This document shows positions 25,145 through 37,115 of a DNA stretch of 64,000 bases, piece after piece. The stretch is from Desulfovibrio desulfuricans (lineage in GTDB: Bacteria > Desulfobacterota > Desulfovibrionia > Desulfovibrionales > Desulfovibrionaceae). The stretch's first letter is position 1, and each line of letters starts with the position of its first letter. The notes under the pieces were generated by a model. It did not search any database. It was not told where the DNA came from and saw only the letters and a list, made by a program, of their open reading frames with translations. The stretch spans positions 62,001 to 126,000 of the forward strand of contig SUVB01000027.1 in the NCBI GenBank assembly GCA_015062205.1, given 5' to 3'. Made by a program: the position numbers and the translations under genes.

Positions 25145-25765
25145 TCAGGCCGGGTCGAACGCATCCCGCGGCAGGCCCAGCCGTTCGCGCCAGTCCGCCC
25201 GTCGGGCAGCGTCAAAGACGAAGGAGAAACGCGGCGGCCTGTTGTGCTGCCGCAGCCAGTCCTGATGCAGCTCATGATAACTTTTGGCGCTTGTTTCGGC
25301 GCTGTCAAGATGCAGGCGGGCCGCCACGGAGACAATCTCCTCCTCCGGGCCTTCCAGTTCCACAACTTCCGCAAAGGGCAGCACGTCGAGCTCTATCTCC
25401 ACCGCGCCCATGCGCCAGGGTTCGCGCACCTTTTCATAGCGGGCGGTCACGGCATAGCCCAGCCCCGTGAGAATGGAGCACAGGGCCTCTCCGTCGGCCA
25501 CCAGGGTTTCCCGCTCCTCCCGCCTCTTGAAACTGCCGGCTTCCGCCGCAGGCAGCTTGAGCGTCAGCAAATGCCGCGTCCTGTCCGGCCATTCCTGGGT
25601 GCGCAGGCGCAGCAGGCGGCCGCTCTCAAGCAGCGTATTGCCCGCGTCGAACACCCGGTTGCTTTCAAAATGCGCGCCCAGACAGTGCGCGCCGTTGTCA
25701 ACCAGCGCCTGTCGCAGGGCTTTCATATCCACATGCAGATACTTGCGCTCGATTTCAAGCCCCAT
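25145..25765 (-). CDS. CYTH-domain protein (class IV adenylate cyclase/ThTPase-like)
   Basis: MGLEIERKYLHVDM: ExExK motif. Confidence 0.85.
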   Translation of the reverse strand: MGLEIERKYLHVDMKALRQALVDNGAHCLGAHFESNRVFDAGNTLLESGRLLRLRTQEWPDRTRHLLTLKLPAAEAGSFKRREERETLVADGEALCSILTGLGYAVTARYEKVREPWRMGAVEIELDVLPFAEVVELEGPEEEIVSVAARLHLDSAETSAKSYHELHQDWLRQHNRPPRFSFVFDAARRADWRERLGLPRDAFDPA

Positions 25766-25841
25766 ATCTCTGCCGTCCCCCTGACGAAGGCTCTCTGTGC
25801 CCCGCCGCAGCGCGGCGCATGCCCGCAGTTCGGGCTTACCG

Positions 25842-27200
25842 TCACCTGTTCCCGCCGCCCCTGCGGTGGAACAGACGGCGCTGCAGCTCCGCCACGGCGC
25901 TGATGCCGCCCGCCTCCACGGCCGGATGCACAATGGGTTCAAAGCCCAGCCGCTGCGCCTGTTTGAGACGCAGTTCCTGCGCGGTCACGGGCCGCACCTG
26001 GCCGTTGAGGTCCACCTCGCCCCACAGCACGCATCTGGCAGGCAGGGGCACGTCATAATACGACGAAAGCACGGCGGCCACCAGCGCGAGGTCAAGCCCC
26101 GGCTCGGAGAGCTTCATGCCGCCGCCCACCTTGGCGTAAATATCCACCTGACCGAAATTGAGTTTCAGCCGCTTTTCCAGCACGGCCAGCAGCAAATGCA
26201 GGCGCCCCGCGTCAAAGCCCAGCGCGGCGCGGCGCGGAATACTCAGAAAGGTGCGCGAAACGAGGGCCTGCACCTCCACGGCCAGCGGACGCTGCCCATC
26301 CACGGCCATGACCACCGCCGTCCCCGAAAGCGAAGGGTCGCGCTGGCCCAGAAAGAAGGTGGAAGGGTCATCGACCACGCGCAGGCCCGAGGACTCCATG
26401 CGGAATACCAGCAGCTCCTCGTTGGGTCCAAAACGGTTCTTGAACACGCGCAGCAGGCGGAACATCTGGCGGCGGTCGCCCTCCAGCGAGATGACGGTGT
26501 CCACCATGTGCTCCAGCAGGCGCGGTCCTGCCAGCACGCCGTCCTTGGTGACGTGCCCCACGAGCAGCAGGGTGCAGGAGGCGCGGCGGCAGGCCTCCAG
26601 CAGGGCCGTGGCCACGGCGCGCACCTGGCTGACATTGCCGGGCAGGCCCTCCGCCTCAAGGCTGGTGAGCGTCTGCACGGAGTCCACCACCAGCAGCGCG
26701 GGCCTGACGGCATTGACGGCCTCCAGCACGTCCTCCACGCGCGAGGTGGAGAGCGCCAGCAGGTTGGGGTCCAGCATGTCTAGGCGCTCGGCGCGCCCCT
26801 TGATCTGCGGCAGGGATTCCTCCCCGCTGGCGTAGAGCACGCGCCGCCCGCTCTCGGCCACCATGCCCGCCACCTGCAAAAGCAGCGTGGACTTGCCGAT
26901 GCCCGGCTCGCCGCCCACCAGGATGGCCGCGCCCGGCACAAGCCCCCTGCCCAGCACGCGGTCCAGCGCCTTCAGCCCGCTGCCGTAGGGCGTATGCCCG
27001 GCATCCTCCACATCCCGCAGGGGCACGGGGCGCTCTGCCCCGCCGTCCGCATGCCGCAATGCGCCGCCTGCGGAAACGCTCTTGGGGCGCACGGCCGCCT
27101 CCAGCGTATTCCATTCATGGCAGCCGGGGCACTGCCCCCGCCACTGCATGGTCTGCGCGCCGCAGGCGGAGCAGACGTAAATTTCGCGCATTTTCGCCAT
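25842..27200 (-). CDS. radA: DNA repair protein RadA
   Basis: CSACGAQTMQWRGQCPGCHEWNTL zinc finger; GGEPGIGKSTLLLQ; KNRFG motif. Confidence 0.96.
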   Translation of the reverse strand: MAKMREIYVCSACGAQTMQWRGQCPGCHEWNTLEAAVRPKSVSAGGALRHADGGAERPVPLRDVEDAGHTPYGSGLKALDRVLGRGLVPGAAILVGGEPGIGKSTLLLQVAGMVAESGRRVLYASGEESLPQIKGRAERLDMLDPNLLALSTSRVEDVLEAVNAVRPALLVVDSVQTLTSLEAEGLPGNVSQVRAVATALLEACRRASCTLLLVGHVTKDGVLAGPRLLEHMVDTVISLEGDRRQMFRLLRVFKNRFGPNEELLVFRMESSGLRVVDDPSTFFLGQRDPSLSGTAVVMAVDGQRPLAVEVQALVSRTFLSIPRRAALGFDAGRLHLLLAVLEKRLKLNFGQVDIYAKVGGGMKLSEPGLDLALVAAVLSSYYDVPLPARCVLWGEVDLNGQVRPVTAQELRLKQAQRLGFEPIVHPAVEAGGISAVAELQRRLFHRRGGGNR

Positions 27201-27380
27201 AACGCAAGCCTACGGAAAAATGCCGCCGGGCGCAAGGCGCGGGCGAAGCCATGTGTCCCGACAATGCTCCGTGTTTGCCGTCCCCCGGCCGGGGCCGACA
27301 ATCCTCGGGATGGGAACTGTTCGCCGCGCAGCCCTGCGCCGCCGCGGACGGTGACCTCGCCGGGGCAGCCGGGCCGGGGG

Positions 27381-28363
27381 TCAGCCCTTCCCGCCCGGCG
27401 CGCGGACGCCGCACAGCAGATGAGGCAGGGCTGTGGCGCAAAAGATGCCGCCCAGAATGGCCGCGCCGCTGGCCAGCACGCGCAGGGTCAGGGCCTCGCC
27501 CAGCAGCAGCGCCCCGCCCACGGCGGTGATTAGCGGCACACTGAGCTGCGCCACGGCGGAAACGGGCATGCTGAGTTTTTGCAATACCGCATACCACAGC
27601 GCATAGCCCAAGGCCGAGGCCAGCGCCCCGGCGGCCAGCGCGCAGACCACGCCCTGCCAAGGCCAGTTCCGAACCGGCGGCACATCGCCCCACAGCGCGG
27701 CGGCCGCAAGGGTCAGCGCAGCCAGCGGCACGCAGCGCGCGAAATTGCCCGCTGTGGCGGCCTCCGGATCGGGAAGCCCGCGGCCCAGCACGGTGTACAC
27801 GGCCCAGCAGGTGCCGGAACCGTACATGATGGCCGCAGGCACAGGGGCAGGGGCGTCCAAGCCGGGAAGCAGCAGCCAGACGAGGCCCGCCAGAGCGAGC
27901 GCGATGCCCAGAGCCTGCGTTTTGTCCGGCGTCTGCCCCAGATGTATGCCCGCCGCCAGCATGCCCGCCTGCACGGCCACAGCGATGATCAGCGCCCCGG
28001 CGGCGGCGGAAAGATGGATATACGCCCAGGAAAAACAGGCCATGTAGCCAAAGAGTGCCAGCGCCGCCCCCCAGGAGCCCGCGAGGCGCGCGCCCTTTCT
28101 TCGCCGGAGCAGCAGCCGGAGCATAACCGCCCCGGAAAGCGCGCGCAGGGCCGTGTAGGCGGCGGGGTCCAGCGCGTCCGCCCCCTGCGCGTCGTCCAGC
28201 GCAAAGCGGCACAGCAGGGAGTTGGCGGCAAAGAGCGTCATGACCAGGGCGGTGAGCAACGCCGTGGTCAGCGCCTCCCGCACGCCGGGAGACGCGGGAT
28301 GACGGCGGGCCTCCCGCACGGAGCCGCTTCCGGTCGGATCTGGAGCGGCATTGCGGGGGAACG

Positions 28364-28367
<4 letters not shown>
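27381..28367 (-). CDS. EamA/DMT-family transporter
   Basis: About 10 TM repeats; start overlaps regulator stop, suggesting operon with islAB and regulator. Confidence 0.85.
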
Positions 28368-29761
<1,394 letters not shown>

Positions 29762-29783
29762 AATATGCCCGCAGCGGCCCGCC

Positions 29784-30728
29784 TCAGCGCGGAATGCGCA
29801 CCCTCTCGCCCAGAATGCGCACTGCCGTTTTCTGCAGCGCCGACATCTTTTTGGGGTTCAGCTGCACCTCGCCCATGGGCGCCGGGCGGTCAAGAAAGAG
29901 GTATTTCTGTGTGCCGAGCCGATGGTAGGGCAGCATTTCATATTCCACGCGCGCAAAAGGCCTGATAAACTCGGCAATGGCGGCAATGGTCTTCCCGTTG
30001 TCGTTGAAGCCGGGGATGACCGGCGTGCGCGCCAAGATGGGCAGTTCGGGAAATTCCTCGGCCAGCATGCGGAAATTCTCAAGAATGCGCTTGTTGGGAG
30101 CGCCCGTCTGCGCCGCGTGCGCGTCGCTGTCCATGTGCTTGATGTCGAAGAGCACGTAGTTCAGGTATTGCGCCGCCGCGCGGATGGTTTCGGCCGGAAC
30201 CATGCCGCAGGTCTCCACGGCCGTTCTGATGCGCCGGGCGCGCGCCTCCCGCAGGAGGGCCAGGGCAAATTCCCCCTGCAGCAGCGGCTCGCCGCCGGAG
30301 ATGGTCAGGCCGCCGCCGGAACGGGCATAGAAGGCCATATCCTGCTCCACCACATTGAGCACATCGTCCACTGTACGTTCTTTCCCGTAAATCAGCAAAC
30401 CCTGCGCAGGGCAAGCATCCGCGCAGGGCTTGCGGTCGCAGGAGGCGCAGTGCGCACGGTCAATGACCGGCAGATCGCCCTCCCCCAGACGGATGGAGCC
30501 GTAGGGACAGGCCACGATGCAGTGGCCGCACTTGGAAACGCCCAGGCAGCGCCCCTGATTGTAGGCCAGTTCCGGTTCCCTGTGCTGCGATTCGGGGTTG
30601 CTGCACCAGCGGCAGGACAGCGCGCAGCCCTTGAGAAAGACGATGGTCCGTATGCCCGGGCCGTCGTGCACCGAATACTTCTGCACATTGAACACCATGC
30701 CGCGCTTTTGGGCGTCTTCCTCGCACAT
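29784..30728 (-). CDS. islB: Glycyl radical enzyme activating protein (IslB-type radical SAM)
   Basis: CALSCRWCSNPES (CxxxCxxC), ferredoxin-like Cys clusters CGHCIVACP and CASCDRKPCADACP; next to glycyl radical enzyme. Confidence 0.88.
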   Translation of the reverse strand: MCEEDAQKRGMVFNVQKYSVHDGPGIRTIVFLKGCALSCRWCSNPESQHREPELAYNQGRCLGVSKCGHCIVACPYGSIRLGEGDLPVIDRAHCASCDRKPCADACPAQGLLIYGKERTVDDVLNVVEQDMAFYARSGGGLTISGGEPLLQGEFALALLREARARRIRTAVETCGMVPAETIRAAAQYLNYVLFDIKHMDSDAHAAQTGAPNKRILENFRMLAEEFPELPILARTPVIPGFNDNGKTIAAIAEFIRPFARVEYEMLPYHRLGTQKYLFLDRPAPMGEVQLNPKKMSALQKTAVRILGERVRIPR

Positions 30729-30985
30729 AACCGCATCCCCGTCATCGTTGCGCGCGGATTTGCCGCGCGCAGCTGAAAATCACCTGACGTTCCTTCCCGG
30801 GCAGGTTCCCGTTGCCTTTGCCAAACGCAGCACATGTGCCGCCTTGCCGCAGCCCGGGCATCGACACCTGCGATCGCGCTGCCGTTCCTGCCCGGTCCCT
30901 GTCCGGCACGGGGCCCCCGCGCACAGGCAACGGCGCGGAGCGGCAGGCATGTGCATGTCGGGCCGCTCCGCGCAAGAGAATATGC

Positions 30986-31013
30986 GGATGCCGGGGCAGC
31001 CGCCCCGGCATCC
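30986..31013. other. Perfect 12-bp hairpin between islA and islB
   Basis: GGATGCCGGGGC-AGCC-GCCCCGGCATCC; no U-tract on islAB strand. Confidence 0.8.
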
Positions 31014-31021
31014 GGCTGCAG

Positions 31022-33517
31022 TTACATGGATTCGTGTTCCGTACGCGCAATGAGGTCGTTCTGCAGGTCGGGGGACAGGTCCACAAAGTAGGCGCTGTAC
31101 CCGGCGATGCGAACAATAAGGTTGCGGTACTTCTGCGGGTCCTTCTGGGCGGCCAGCAGCGTGCTCTTGTTCAGCACGTTGAACTGCACATGCCACAGCT
31201 TCAGGTCGCAGAAGGTGCGGATGAAGGACACCAGCTTTTCCGTGCCCTGCTCGCCCTCCACGCACTTGGGCGTGAACTTGATGTTCAGCATGCGGGCCGC
31301 GCGGTCGCGCATGCCCATGTTCTTGGTGTTGTAGTTGGAGAGCAGCACCGCCGTGGGGCCGTTCACGTCCGCGCCGTGCGAGGCCGAAGAGCCGTCGGAC
31401 AGCGGGAAGCCGTCGGTGCGGCCGTTGGGCGTGGCGGAAACCACCTTGCCGAAGGGCACATGCGAGGTGAAGGGCACGTAGCGCACATCGTTGTGGATGC
31501 CCAGGTCGCGCATGCCGTACTTGCCGCCGTACTCCACGGAGATCTTGTCGATCTCGCGGCCGATGGCGTCGGCATAGGGATCGTTGTTGCCGTAGCAGGG
31601 CGCGGACTTGAGCAGGGCCTTCACGTCGTCGTAGCCTTCGAAGTTGGCGTCGATGGCTTCGATGAGCTTGTCCATGGTCAGTTTCTTTTCTTCAAAGACA
31701 AGCTTCTTGACGGCGCACAGGGAGTCCACCACGGTGCCGAGCCCCATGTACTCGAAGTAGCCGAAGTTGATGCCTTCGGGAATCTGCTCCTGGTGCAGGT
31801 CAATGCAGTGCTTCATGCACAGGTCGTGCATGGCCGAGCCCATGGGCTGGGCAAAGTGCTGCGCGCGCAGCTTGTTGATGATGTACTGCTGATGGAAGGC
31901 CGTTTTGAGGAAGAGCATGTGCTGGGCCTTGTACGCCTCCCAGAACTCTTCCCAGGTCTTGAACTTGCGCGGATCGCCGGTTTCAAGGCCGAGCACCTGG
32001 TCGCCGTATTTCTTCATGCGGCCGTTGCGCAGCACCATTTCCACGGCAGCGGCGAAGTTGATGTAGGCGCCGCCGGAGGTGTAGGTGTCGCGGTTGGGCA
32101 TGCGGGCCTCGGTGCAGCCGGAAACGGCGTAGTCCAGCGCTTCCTCAAAGGTCGCGCCCTTGGAAACGTAGAGCGGCACCACTTCCTCATCATTGATGAG
32201 CTTGGGGAAGCCGGAGCCGTACTTGATGGTTTCGGCCACGTCCCAGAGGTAGCGCTCAGGCGCGCGGGAGTGGATGCGGGCGGCCAGGTCGGGGTAGTGC
32301 AGGGGGAATTCGCGTTTGGATTTCAGGATGATGTAGGTCAGTTCATTGCTGGCGTCGCGGCCGTCGGGGGTCTGGCCGCCCACAGTCACCGCCTCCCAGT
32401 GGGCATAGCCTTCATTGAAGGCGCCGCCCGTGGGGGAAATGTACATATCGATGAATTCGGCCATGCCCACCCACATGCATTCCAGAAGCTCCATGGCTTG
32501 GGCGTCGGTGATCTTGCCGGCCTTCTTGTCCGCCGCGTAGTAGGGGTAGAAGTACTGATCCATGCGGCCGTTGGAAATGGTGGTGCCGGTCTTCTGCTCA
32601 ATGCGGGAGAACATCTGCGTGAACCACTGGCTCTGGCAGGCTTCCCAGAAGTCGCGGGCGGGCTCGCCGGGCACGTGGCGGGCATTGGCGGCCATGCGTT
32701 CCAATTCGGCCTTGCGCTTGGGATCCGTGCACTTGGCGGCAGCGGCCTCGGCGGCTTCCGCATGGCGGCGCGCCCACAGCACGATGGCGTCGCAGACGAT
32801 GATCACGGCTTCAAGGAAGGGGCGCTTCTCGCAGTTGTCCTTGCAGCTCAGGGGATCAAGGGCGGCCAGTTTTTCCTCGGCCTCTTTCTTGATGCCGTTG
32901 AAGCCGCGCTTGAGGATCTTGCCGTAGTCGTGCACCCACTGGATGGAACTGCGGAACGAGGCGGTTTCGTTGACGATGAAGCGCGAAATGAGCCCCTGCG
33001 GATCGTCATAGGTCAGCTTGTGCACTTCGGGCGGCAGCGAACGGTTCAGATCTTCATGGAAGGTCTTGCCCTTCCAGTAGGGCGCGATGTCGTTGATGAC
33101 GCGTTTGGCGTCTTCAGGCGTGATGGTGGCCGGCGAGGTGGCGCGGGTGGGCAGGTCGCGCACGGCAATGTCCAGGAAGTCGCCGTCCAGTTCGGGGTAC
33201 AGAATGCCGTAACGGCCGTCGCAGCCGGCGCGGCCCAGCAGCAGCTGGTCGTCCTGCACATAGACGGTCATGTTCTTGGCGATGTGCATGAGGGCCTTGG
33301 CCCAGCGCAGCACCAGCGGCTGCCCCTCGGTTTCCTTCATGGACTCGGTGAAGTACAGGGCGCGCTCAATGTCGATGCGCGGCTTCTGGCCCTCAAAACG
33401 CTCCAGCAGCTTAAACACTCTGGTGTGCGTCTTGCGGAATTTGTCTTCCTTGCCCTCAATCTTGTCTTGCAGACGCTGTTCCTGGGGGGAGCGGCAATCG
33501 CAGGTGACAGTGCTCAT
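31022..33517 (-). CDS. islA: Glycyl radical enzyme, isethionate sulfite-lyase type
   Basis: GCTE thiyl motif, C-terminal RIAGYSAYF glycyl loop; FRSSIQ places Arg/Gln where IslA binds sulfonate. Start at second ATG (33517) gives R189/Q193/C468/E470. Confidence 0.85.
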   Translation of the reverse strand: MSTVTCDCRSPQEQRLQDKIEGKEDKFRKTHTRVFKLLERFEGQKPRIDIERALYFTESMKETEGQPLVLRWAKALMHIAKNMTVYVQDDQLLLGRAGCDGRYGILYPELDGDFLDIAVRDLPTRATSPATITPEDAKRVINDIAPYWKGKTFHEDLNRSLPPEVHKLTYDDPQGLISRFIVNETASFRSSIQWVHDYGKILKRGFNGIKKEAEEKLAALDPLSCKDNCEKRPFLEAVIIVCDAIVLWARRHAEAAEAAAAKCTDPKRKAELERMAANARHVPGEPARDFWEACQSQWFTQMFSRIEQKTGTTISNGRMDQYFYPYYAADKKAGKITDAQAMELLECMWVGMAEFIDMYISPTGGAFNEGYAHWEAVTVGGQTPDGRDASNELTYIILKSKREFPLHYPDLAARIHSRAPERYLWDVAETIKYGSGFPKLINDEEVVPLYVSKGATFEEALDYAVSGCTEARMPNRDTYTSGGAYINFAAAVEMVLRNGRMKKYGDQVLGLETGDPRKFKTWEEFWEAYKAQHMLFLKTAFHQQYIINKLRAQHFAQPMGSAMHDLCMKHCIDLHQEQIPEGINFGYFEYMGLGTVVDSLCAVKKLVFEEKKLTMDKLIEAIDANFEGYDDVKALLKSAPCYGNNDPYADAIGREIDKISVEYGGKYGMRDLGIHNDVRYVPFTSHVPFGKVVSATPNGRTDGFPLSDGSSASHGADVNGPTAVLLSNYNTKNMGMRDRAARMLNIKFTPKCVEGEQGTEKLVSFIRTFCDLKLWHVQFNVLNKSTLLAAQKDPQKYRNLIVRIAGYSAYFVDLSPDLQNDLIARTEHESM

Positions 33518-33614
33518 CACGCTACTCCTGATATGTTTGATGTTGTGTGCGGCGCTCGTTCCGGCAGCCGCGCGGGAAGATACGATGTTGGCAACGCGTG
33601 TTGTCCCACCTTAT

Positions 33615-33629
33615 GCATTGAGCATGCCA
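33615..33629 (-). promoter_or_regulatory. sigma54 (-24/-12) promoter upstream of islA
   Basis: Minus strand TGGCAT-GCTCA-ATGC; invariant GG and GC separated by 10 nt; about 100 nt upstream of islA ATG. Confidence 0.6.
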
Positions 33630-33713
33630 TATCTATAATTATTTGAAATAACAACTCTTTTTATATTTTTATTTCTATCGCTCCGCCGTATTGTTCTTTT
33701 CGTCACGGGGATA

Positions 33714-33906
33714 GATGCAGGTTTGCATCAGTCAGGAGCGATTTCTGATAAGAAAGGGACAATGCATGATGCAATTCTGCATCCTCCCCCCATGTTTCCC
33801 TTGTCACGCGTGTCGCAAAAAACGCTGACCAGTGGATGAAATTAATTTCACAAGCCACGCGAAAACACTTATCAAGCAGCATTCCCAAAAGATGCATTTT
33901 TGCATC
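33714..33906. promoter_or_regulatory. Three inverted repeats GATGCA-N4-TGCATC (33714-33729, 33768-33783, 33891-33906): putative enhancer sites
   Basis: GATGCAGGTTTGCATC, GATGCAATTCTGCATC, GATGCATTTTTGCATC; each a perfect 6-bp inverted repeat with 4-nt spacer, upstream of the -24/-12 element. Confidence 0.8.
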
Positions 33907-34114
33907 ACATCGGCGGCAACTTACCTGCCATCCGAGCAAAATTCACACATAATCCGCTGTAAATAAAAATATTTTTATTGACCGTTCCTATTGCCGATAT
34001 GCTGTCCTTCATATGTCGTGCATGCACGGAAAACCCCATGCAGGGCGTCGCGGACATCCCACGCATGTGATTTTTGTACTCTTCCTTACTACCTGTAACT
34101 GACAGGGGAGAACA

Positions 34115-34320
34115 ATGCGCAAACAGTTTCCGCAACCGCTTTGGCGGCCGTGGCTTGCCCGGGCCTGGGCCTTCCGCGCAAAACGCCTTTGCTGGCGCCC
34201 CCGTCACCCTGCGCCTCGGACACCCCATCGCGCCGGGCAGCACCGTGACCGCCGGCTACGAAACGTTCAAGGAACTGGTGGAGCGGAACGGCGCACGAAG
34301 ACCCGGCCCGCGCGTGATGC
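34115..34320 (+). pseudogene. Decayed TRAP substrate-binding protein (DctP) N-terminal fragment
   Basis: SD GGGGAG + ATG 34115; MRKQF / ATALAAVACPGLGL / SAQNAFAGAPVTLRLGHPIAPGSTVTAGYETFKELVERN occur in different frames (at least two frameshifts), no continuation. Confidence 0.6.
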
Positions 34321-34441
34321 GTTTGCCAAGGAAGTGCCGGCCGGAAGCTCATCCGGGCAACCCGGATGCAATTTTCTGCCTGTCTGTAGACAGTCACGGG
34401 AGAGGCGATGGAAGAGCGGCGCGGATGCACCGTCCCTTCGC

Positions 34442-35092
34442 TCACCTCTTTTTCATCGCATCCATCAGCGGATAGGAGAAATGGATGGTCAGCATGCTGT
34501 TCTCCAGCTTTTCCCCGGCAGCGCTCTGCGTAACGTCAATTTGCAGTGTATCCATGGGTACAAGCATGAGCAATTGACTGAGGGATGCTGAATTGCTCAG
34601 CTGTTCCTGAGGTATTTTTTTCCCGTCAAACCATTCGTAGCTGATCTTTTGCGGAATGCCGGCGCTTGTAAGCTCGCGGAAGCGCTTCTGGAACGCCTCA
34701 GGGCCGCCCAGTTTGACCAGGCTGATCATGTCCAGCGCCTTATCATTGACGATCATGCCCAGCAGCTGGAACTGCTGTTCCTTCAGATGGGCGCTCACCC
34801 GGTTGAGCAGTTCCCGGGAATAGGCGGAATACAGCGTCACCCCGGCAAGGCCTTCTTCATCAAAATGGCATTGCGCCGTCCAGGCGTACCCCGCCCACAG
34901 CACGCCCTTAAAAAACACATCGTCCGCAAAAGCCTCTTTTCCAAGGGCGGCCCCCTCACGCCCTGCGATCTCCGGCTTGGACGCGCCGTACTCAAAGCCT
35001 TGAAGCAACGGCGCGGCCGCCGCCATGCCCGACAGAAGGAGCATGGCGGCGGCAAGGCAGGCTATCAGCTTTCCGGCAAGAAGCGTACGCAT
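34442..35092 (-). CDS. Hypothetical secreted protein, 216 aa, downstream of dctM
   Basis: Signal peptide MRTLLAGKLIACLAAAMLLLSGMAAAAP; 7-bp gap to dctM. Confidence 0.75.
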   Translation of the reverse strand: MRTLLAGKLIACLAAAMLLLSGMAAAAPLLQGFEYGASKPEIAGREGAALGKEAFADDVFFKGVLWAGYAWTAQCHFDEEGLAGVTLYSAYSRELLNRVSAHLKEQQFQLLGMIVNDKALDMISLVKLGGPEAFQKRFRELTSAGIPQKISYEWFDGKKIPQEQLSNSASLSQLLMLVPMDTLQIDVTQSAAGEKLENSMLTIHFSYPLMDAMKKR

Positions 35093-35099
35093 GGCTTGC

Positions 35100-36419
35100 C
35101 TATTTCAGCACTCTGCTGAGAAGGGTGAGGATTTCCGGAAAGGCAAGAAGCAGGCCCACGCCGATAAGCTGGCAGCAAATGTACTGAAACATGCCGGCGT
35201 AGATGTCGGTGAGCTTCCAGTGCGGAAGCGCCCCTTTGATGAAATAGGCCGACAGGGCGACCGGCGGCGAAAGCCACGACGTCTGCAGCGTGACGGCAAC
35301 GAGCATGCAGAACCACAGCTTGTCATAGCCCATGGCGTCCACAACCGGCAGCAGCAGCGGAATGAGGATGAGGACGATGGGAATCCATTCCATGGCCCAG
35401 CCCATGAAGAAGATGATCACAAGAATCAGGCAGAGCATGACCATGGGGGCAAGGTTCATGCCCAAAAGCAGGTTGGAAAGGTACGTTGCGCCGCCCAGGC
35501 GCGAGAACACGGCGCCGAAGAAGTTGCAGGAGGCGATCATGATCAGGATCATGGCCGACATTTTGGCGGTGGCGAACATGGCTCTGGCAAAGCTGCGCCA
35601 TGTGAACTTGCGGTAGGCGATGACCATGACGATGGAGGCGAAGGCGCCGCAGGCGGAAGCCTCTGTCGGCGTGGCAAGACCGAACATGATGCTGCCCAGC
35701 ACGGAAAGAATGAGGAGAAGCAGGGGAATGGCGCCGACAAGCAGTTCCCTTGCGACTTCACCGCCGGACTTCGGACGGAGTTCCGGAGGCAGCGGGGGGC
35801 CGTACTTGGGCCAGATGGAACACTTTATCAGCGAATAGAGGATGTACAGGCTGGCCAGCAGGAGCCCGGGGGGAACGGCCGCGATAAACAGATCCGTAAC
35901 CGGCACGCCGACCATGGGACCAAGCACGACAAGCATGATGCTCGGCGGGATGAGGATGCCCAGGGTTCCGGCCGCAGCAATGGAGCCGGCGCCCATGCGC
36001 ACATCGTAGCCGCCCTTGCGCATGGTGGGCTCGGCCATCACGCAGAGCAGGTTGACGGAGGAGCCCACGATGCCCGTTGCAGCGGCAAAGAGCGTTCCCG
36101 TGGAGATGACGGCCATGTACAGGGAACCGGGCAGCTTGGCGAAGAGCTTCTGGAAGGCGCTGAAGAGGCGCTCCATGAGGCCGGCGCCCTCAAGCATATA
36201 CCCCATGACCAGAAAGAACGGGATGGCCACCATGACGGAGTCGTTCATGACCTGATAGAACTGCACGGTGAGCAGATAGGTGACCAGTTTCCAGCCTATG
36301 CCCAGAAAACCGAAAAGCACGCCCGCGAACAGCATGGTGTAGGCTATCGGGAAGCCGAAGCAGAAGAGAGCGAACATGCCGACGAGGGACAGCATGGCAA
36401 GCATTTCATTGTGCGACAT
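35100..36419 (-). CDS. TRAP transporter large permease DctM
   Basis: 12+ TM; LGILIPPSIMLVVLGPMVGVPVTDLFIAAVPPG. Confidence 0.93.
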   Translation of the reverse strand: MSHNEMLAMLSLVGMFALFCFGFPIAYTMLFAGVLFGFLGIGWKLVTYLLTVQFYQVMNDSVMVAIPFFLVMGYMLEGAGLMERLFSAFQKLFAKLPGSLYMAVISTGTLFAAATGIVGSSVNLLCVMAEPTMRKGGYDVRMGAGSIAAAGTLGILIPPSIMLVVLGPMVGVPVTDLFIAAVPPGLLLASLYILYSLIKCSIWPKYGPPLPPELRPKSGGEVARELLVGAIPLLLLILSVLGSIMFGLATPTEASACGAFASIVMVIAYRKFTWRSFARAMFATAKMSAMILIMIASCNFFGAVFSRLGGATYLSNLLLGMNLAPMVMLCLILVIIFFMGWAMEWIPIVLILIPLLLPVVDAMGYDKLWFCMLVAVTLQTSWLSPPVALSAYFIKGALPHWKLTDIYAGMFQYICCQLIGVGLLLAFPEILTLLSRVLK

Positions 36420-36430
36420 TGCGAAACCCC

Positions 36431-37045
36431 TTATGCCCCGGGCTTGTTTTCGGCGGCGGAAAGATTCTGGTCATCGGCCTCGGGGCACGCCTGCCACAGC
36501 TCAACCCTTGTTTTGAAGCGGTACCAGCATTTGAGCAGTTCCGAAAAGCCCTGCGTCATCGTGAGGACGATGTAGACAACAATGGCAGCCTTGGCGGGCC
36601 AGATCCACATGCCCCAGCTGCTTTCCGGAGAGGATTCCAGTTTGGCGAAGGAAGCGGCAAAATATTTCCAGCCCACATACAAAAAGATGATGTGCGCCGG
36701 ATAGAAGAACAAAATGTAATGCGCCATGTCGGAAAGCGCCTTGGCGCGCACTGACCAGTTGTGGTAAAAGAAGTCGGTGCGCACATGCCCCCCGTCACGC
36801 AGGCAGTAGGGCGAAGCCAGCATGTACATGATGCCGTAGCAGAGCACGGTCAAATCATTTGCCCAGACAGTCGGCTTGTTGAAGCCGTAGCGCAAAAAAA
36901 CCTCGCAAATCAGAAAGCCGATCATGGGCACGCACAGCCATGACGCGGCCTTGCCGACAAAACCGCTTATCCTGTCAAAAAAAGAAATTGTTTTATGAGC
37001 CCACGGCGGCACTTGTGCCATGGCCTGTTCATAGGTGAATCCCAT
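36431..37045 (-). CDS. TRAP transporter small permease DctQ
   Basis: 4-TM protein between dctP and dctM. Confidence 0.88.
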   Translation of the reverse strand: MGFTYEQAMAQVPPWAHKTISFFDRISGFVGKAASWLCVPMIGFLICEVFLRYGFNKPTVWANDLTVLCYGIMYMLASPYCLRDGGHVRTDFFYHNWSVRAKALSDMAHYILFFYPAHIIFLYVGWKYFAASFAKLESSPESSWGMWIWPAKAAIVVYIVLTMTQGFSELLKCWYRFKTRVELWQACPEADDQNLSAAENKPGA

Positions 37046-37115
37046 GGTTCCTCCAAAAAGCCGGAGGAGGCAAGCCTCCTCCGGCTCAAAAAGGCAACGG
37101 ATGACGCGATGACGC

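Noticed and set aside
30812-33646. 944-codon plus-strand ORF opposite islA
   Set aside because: Antisense open frame produced by strong GC3 bias; the minus-strand frame has clear glycyl radical enzyme motifs.
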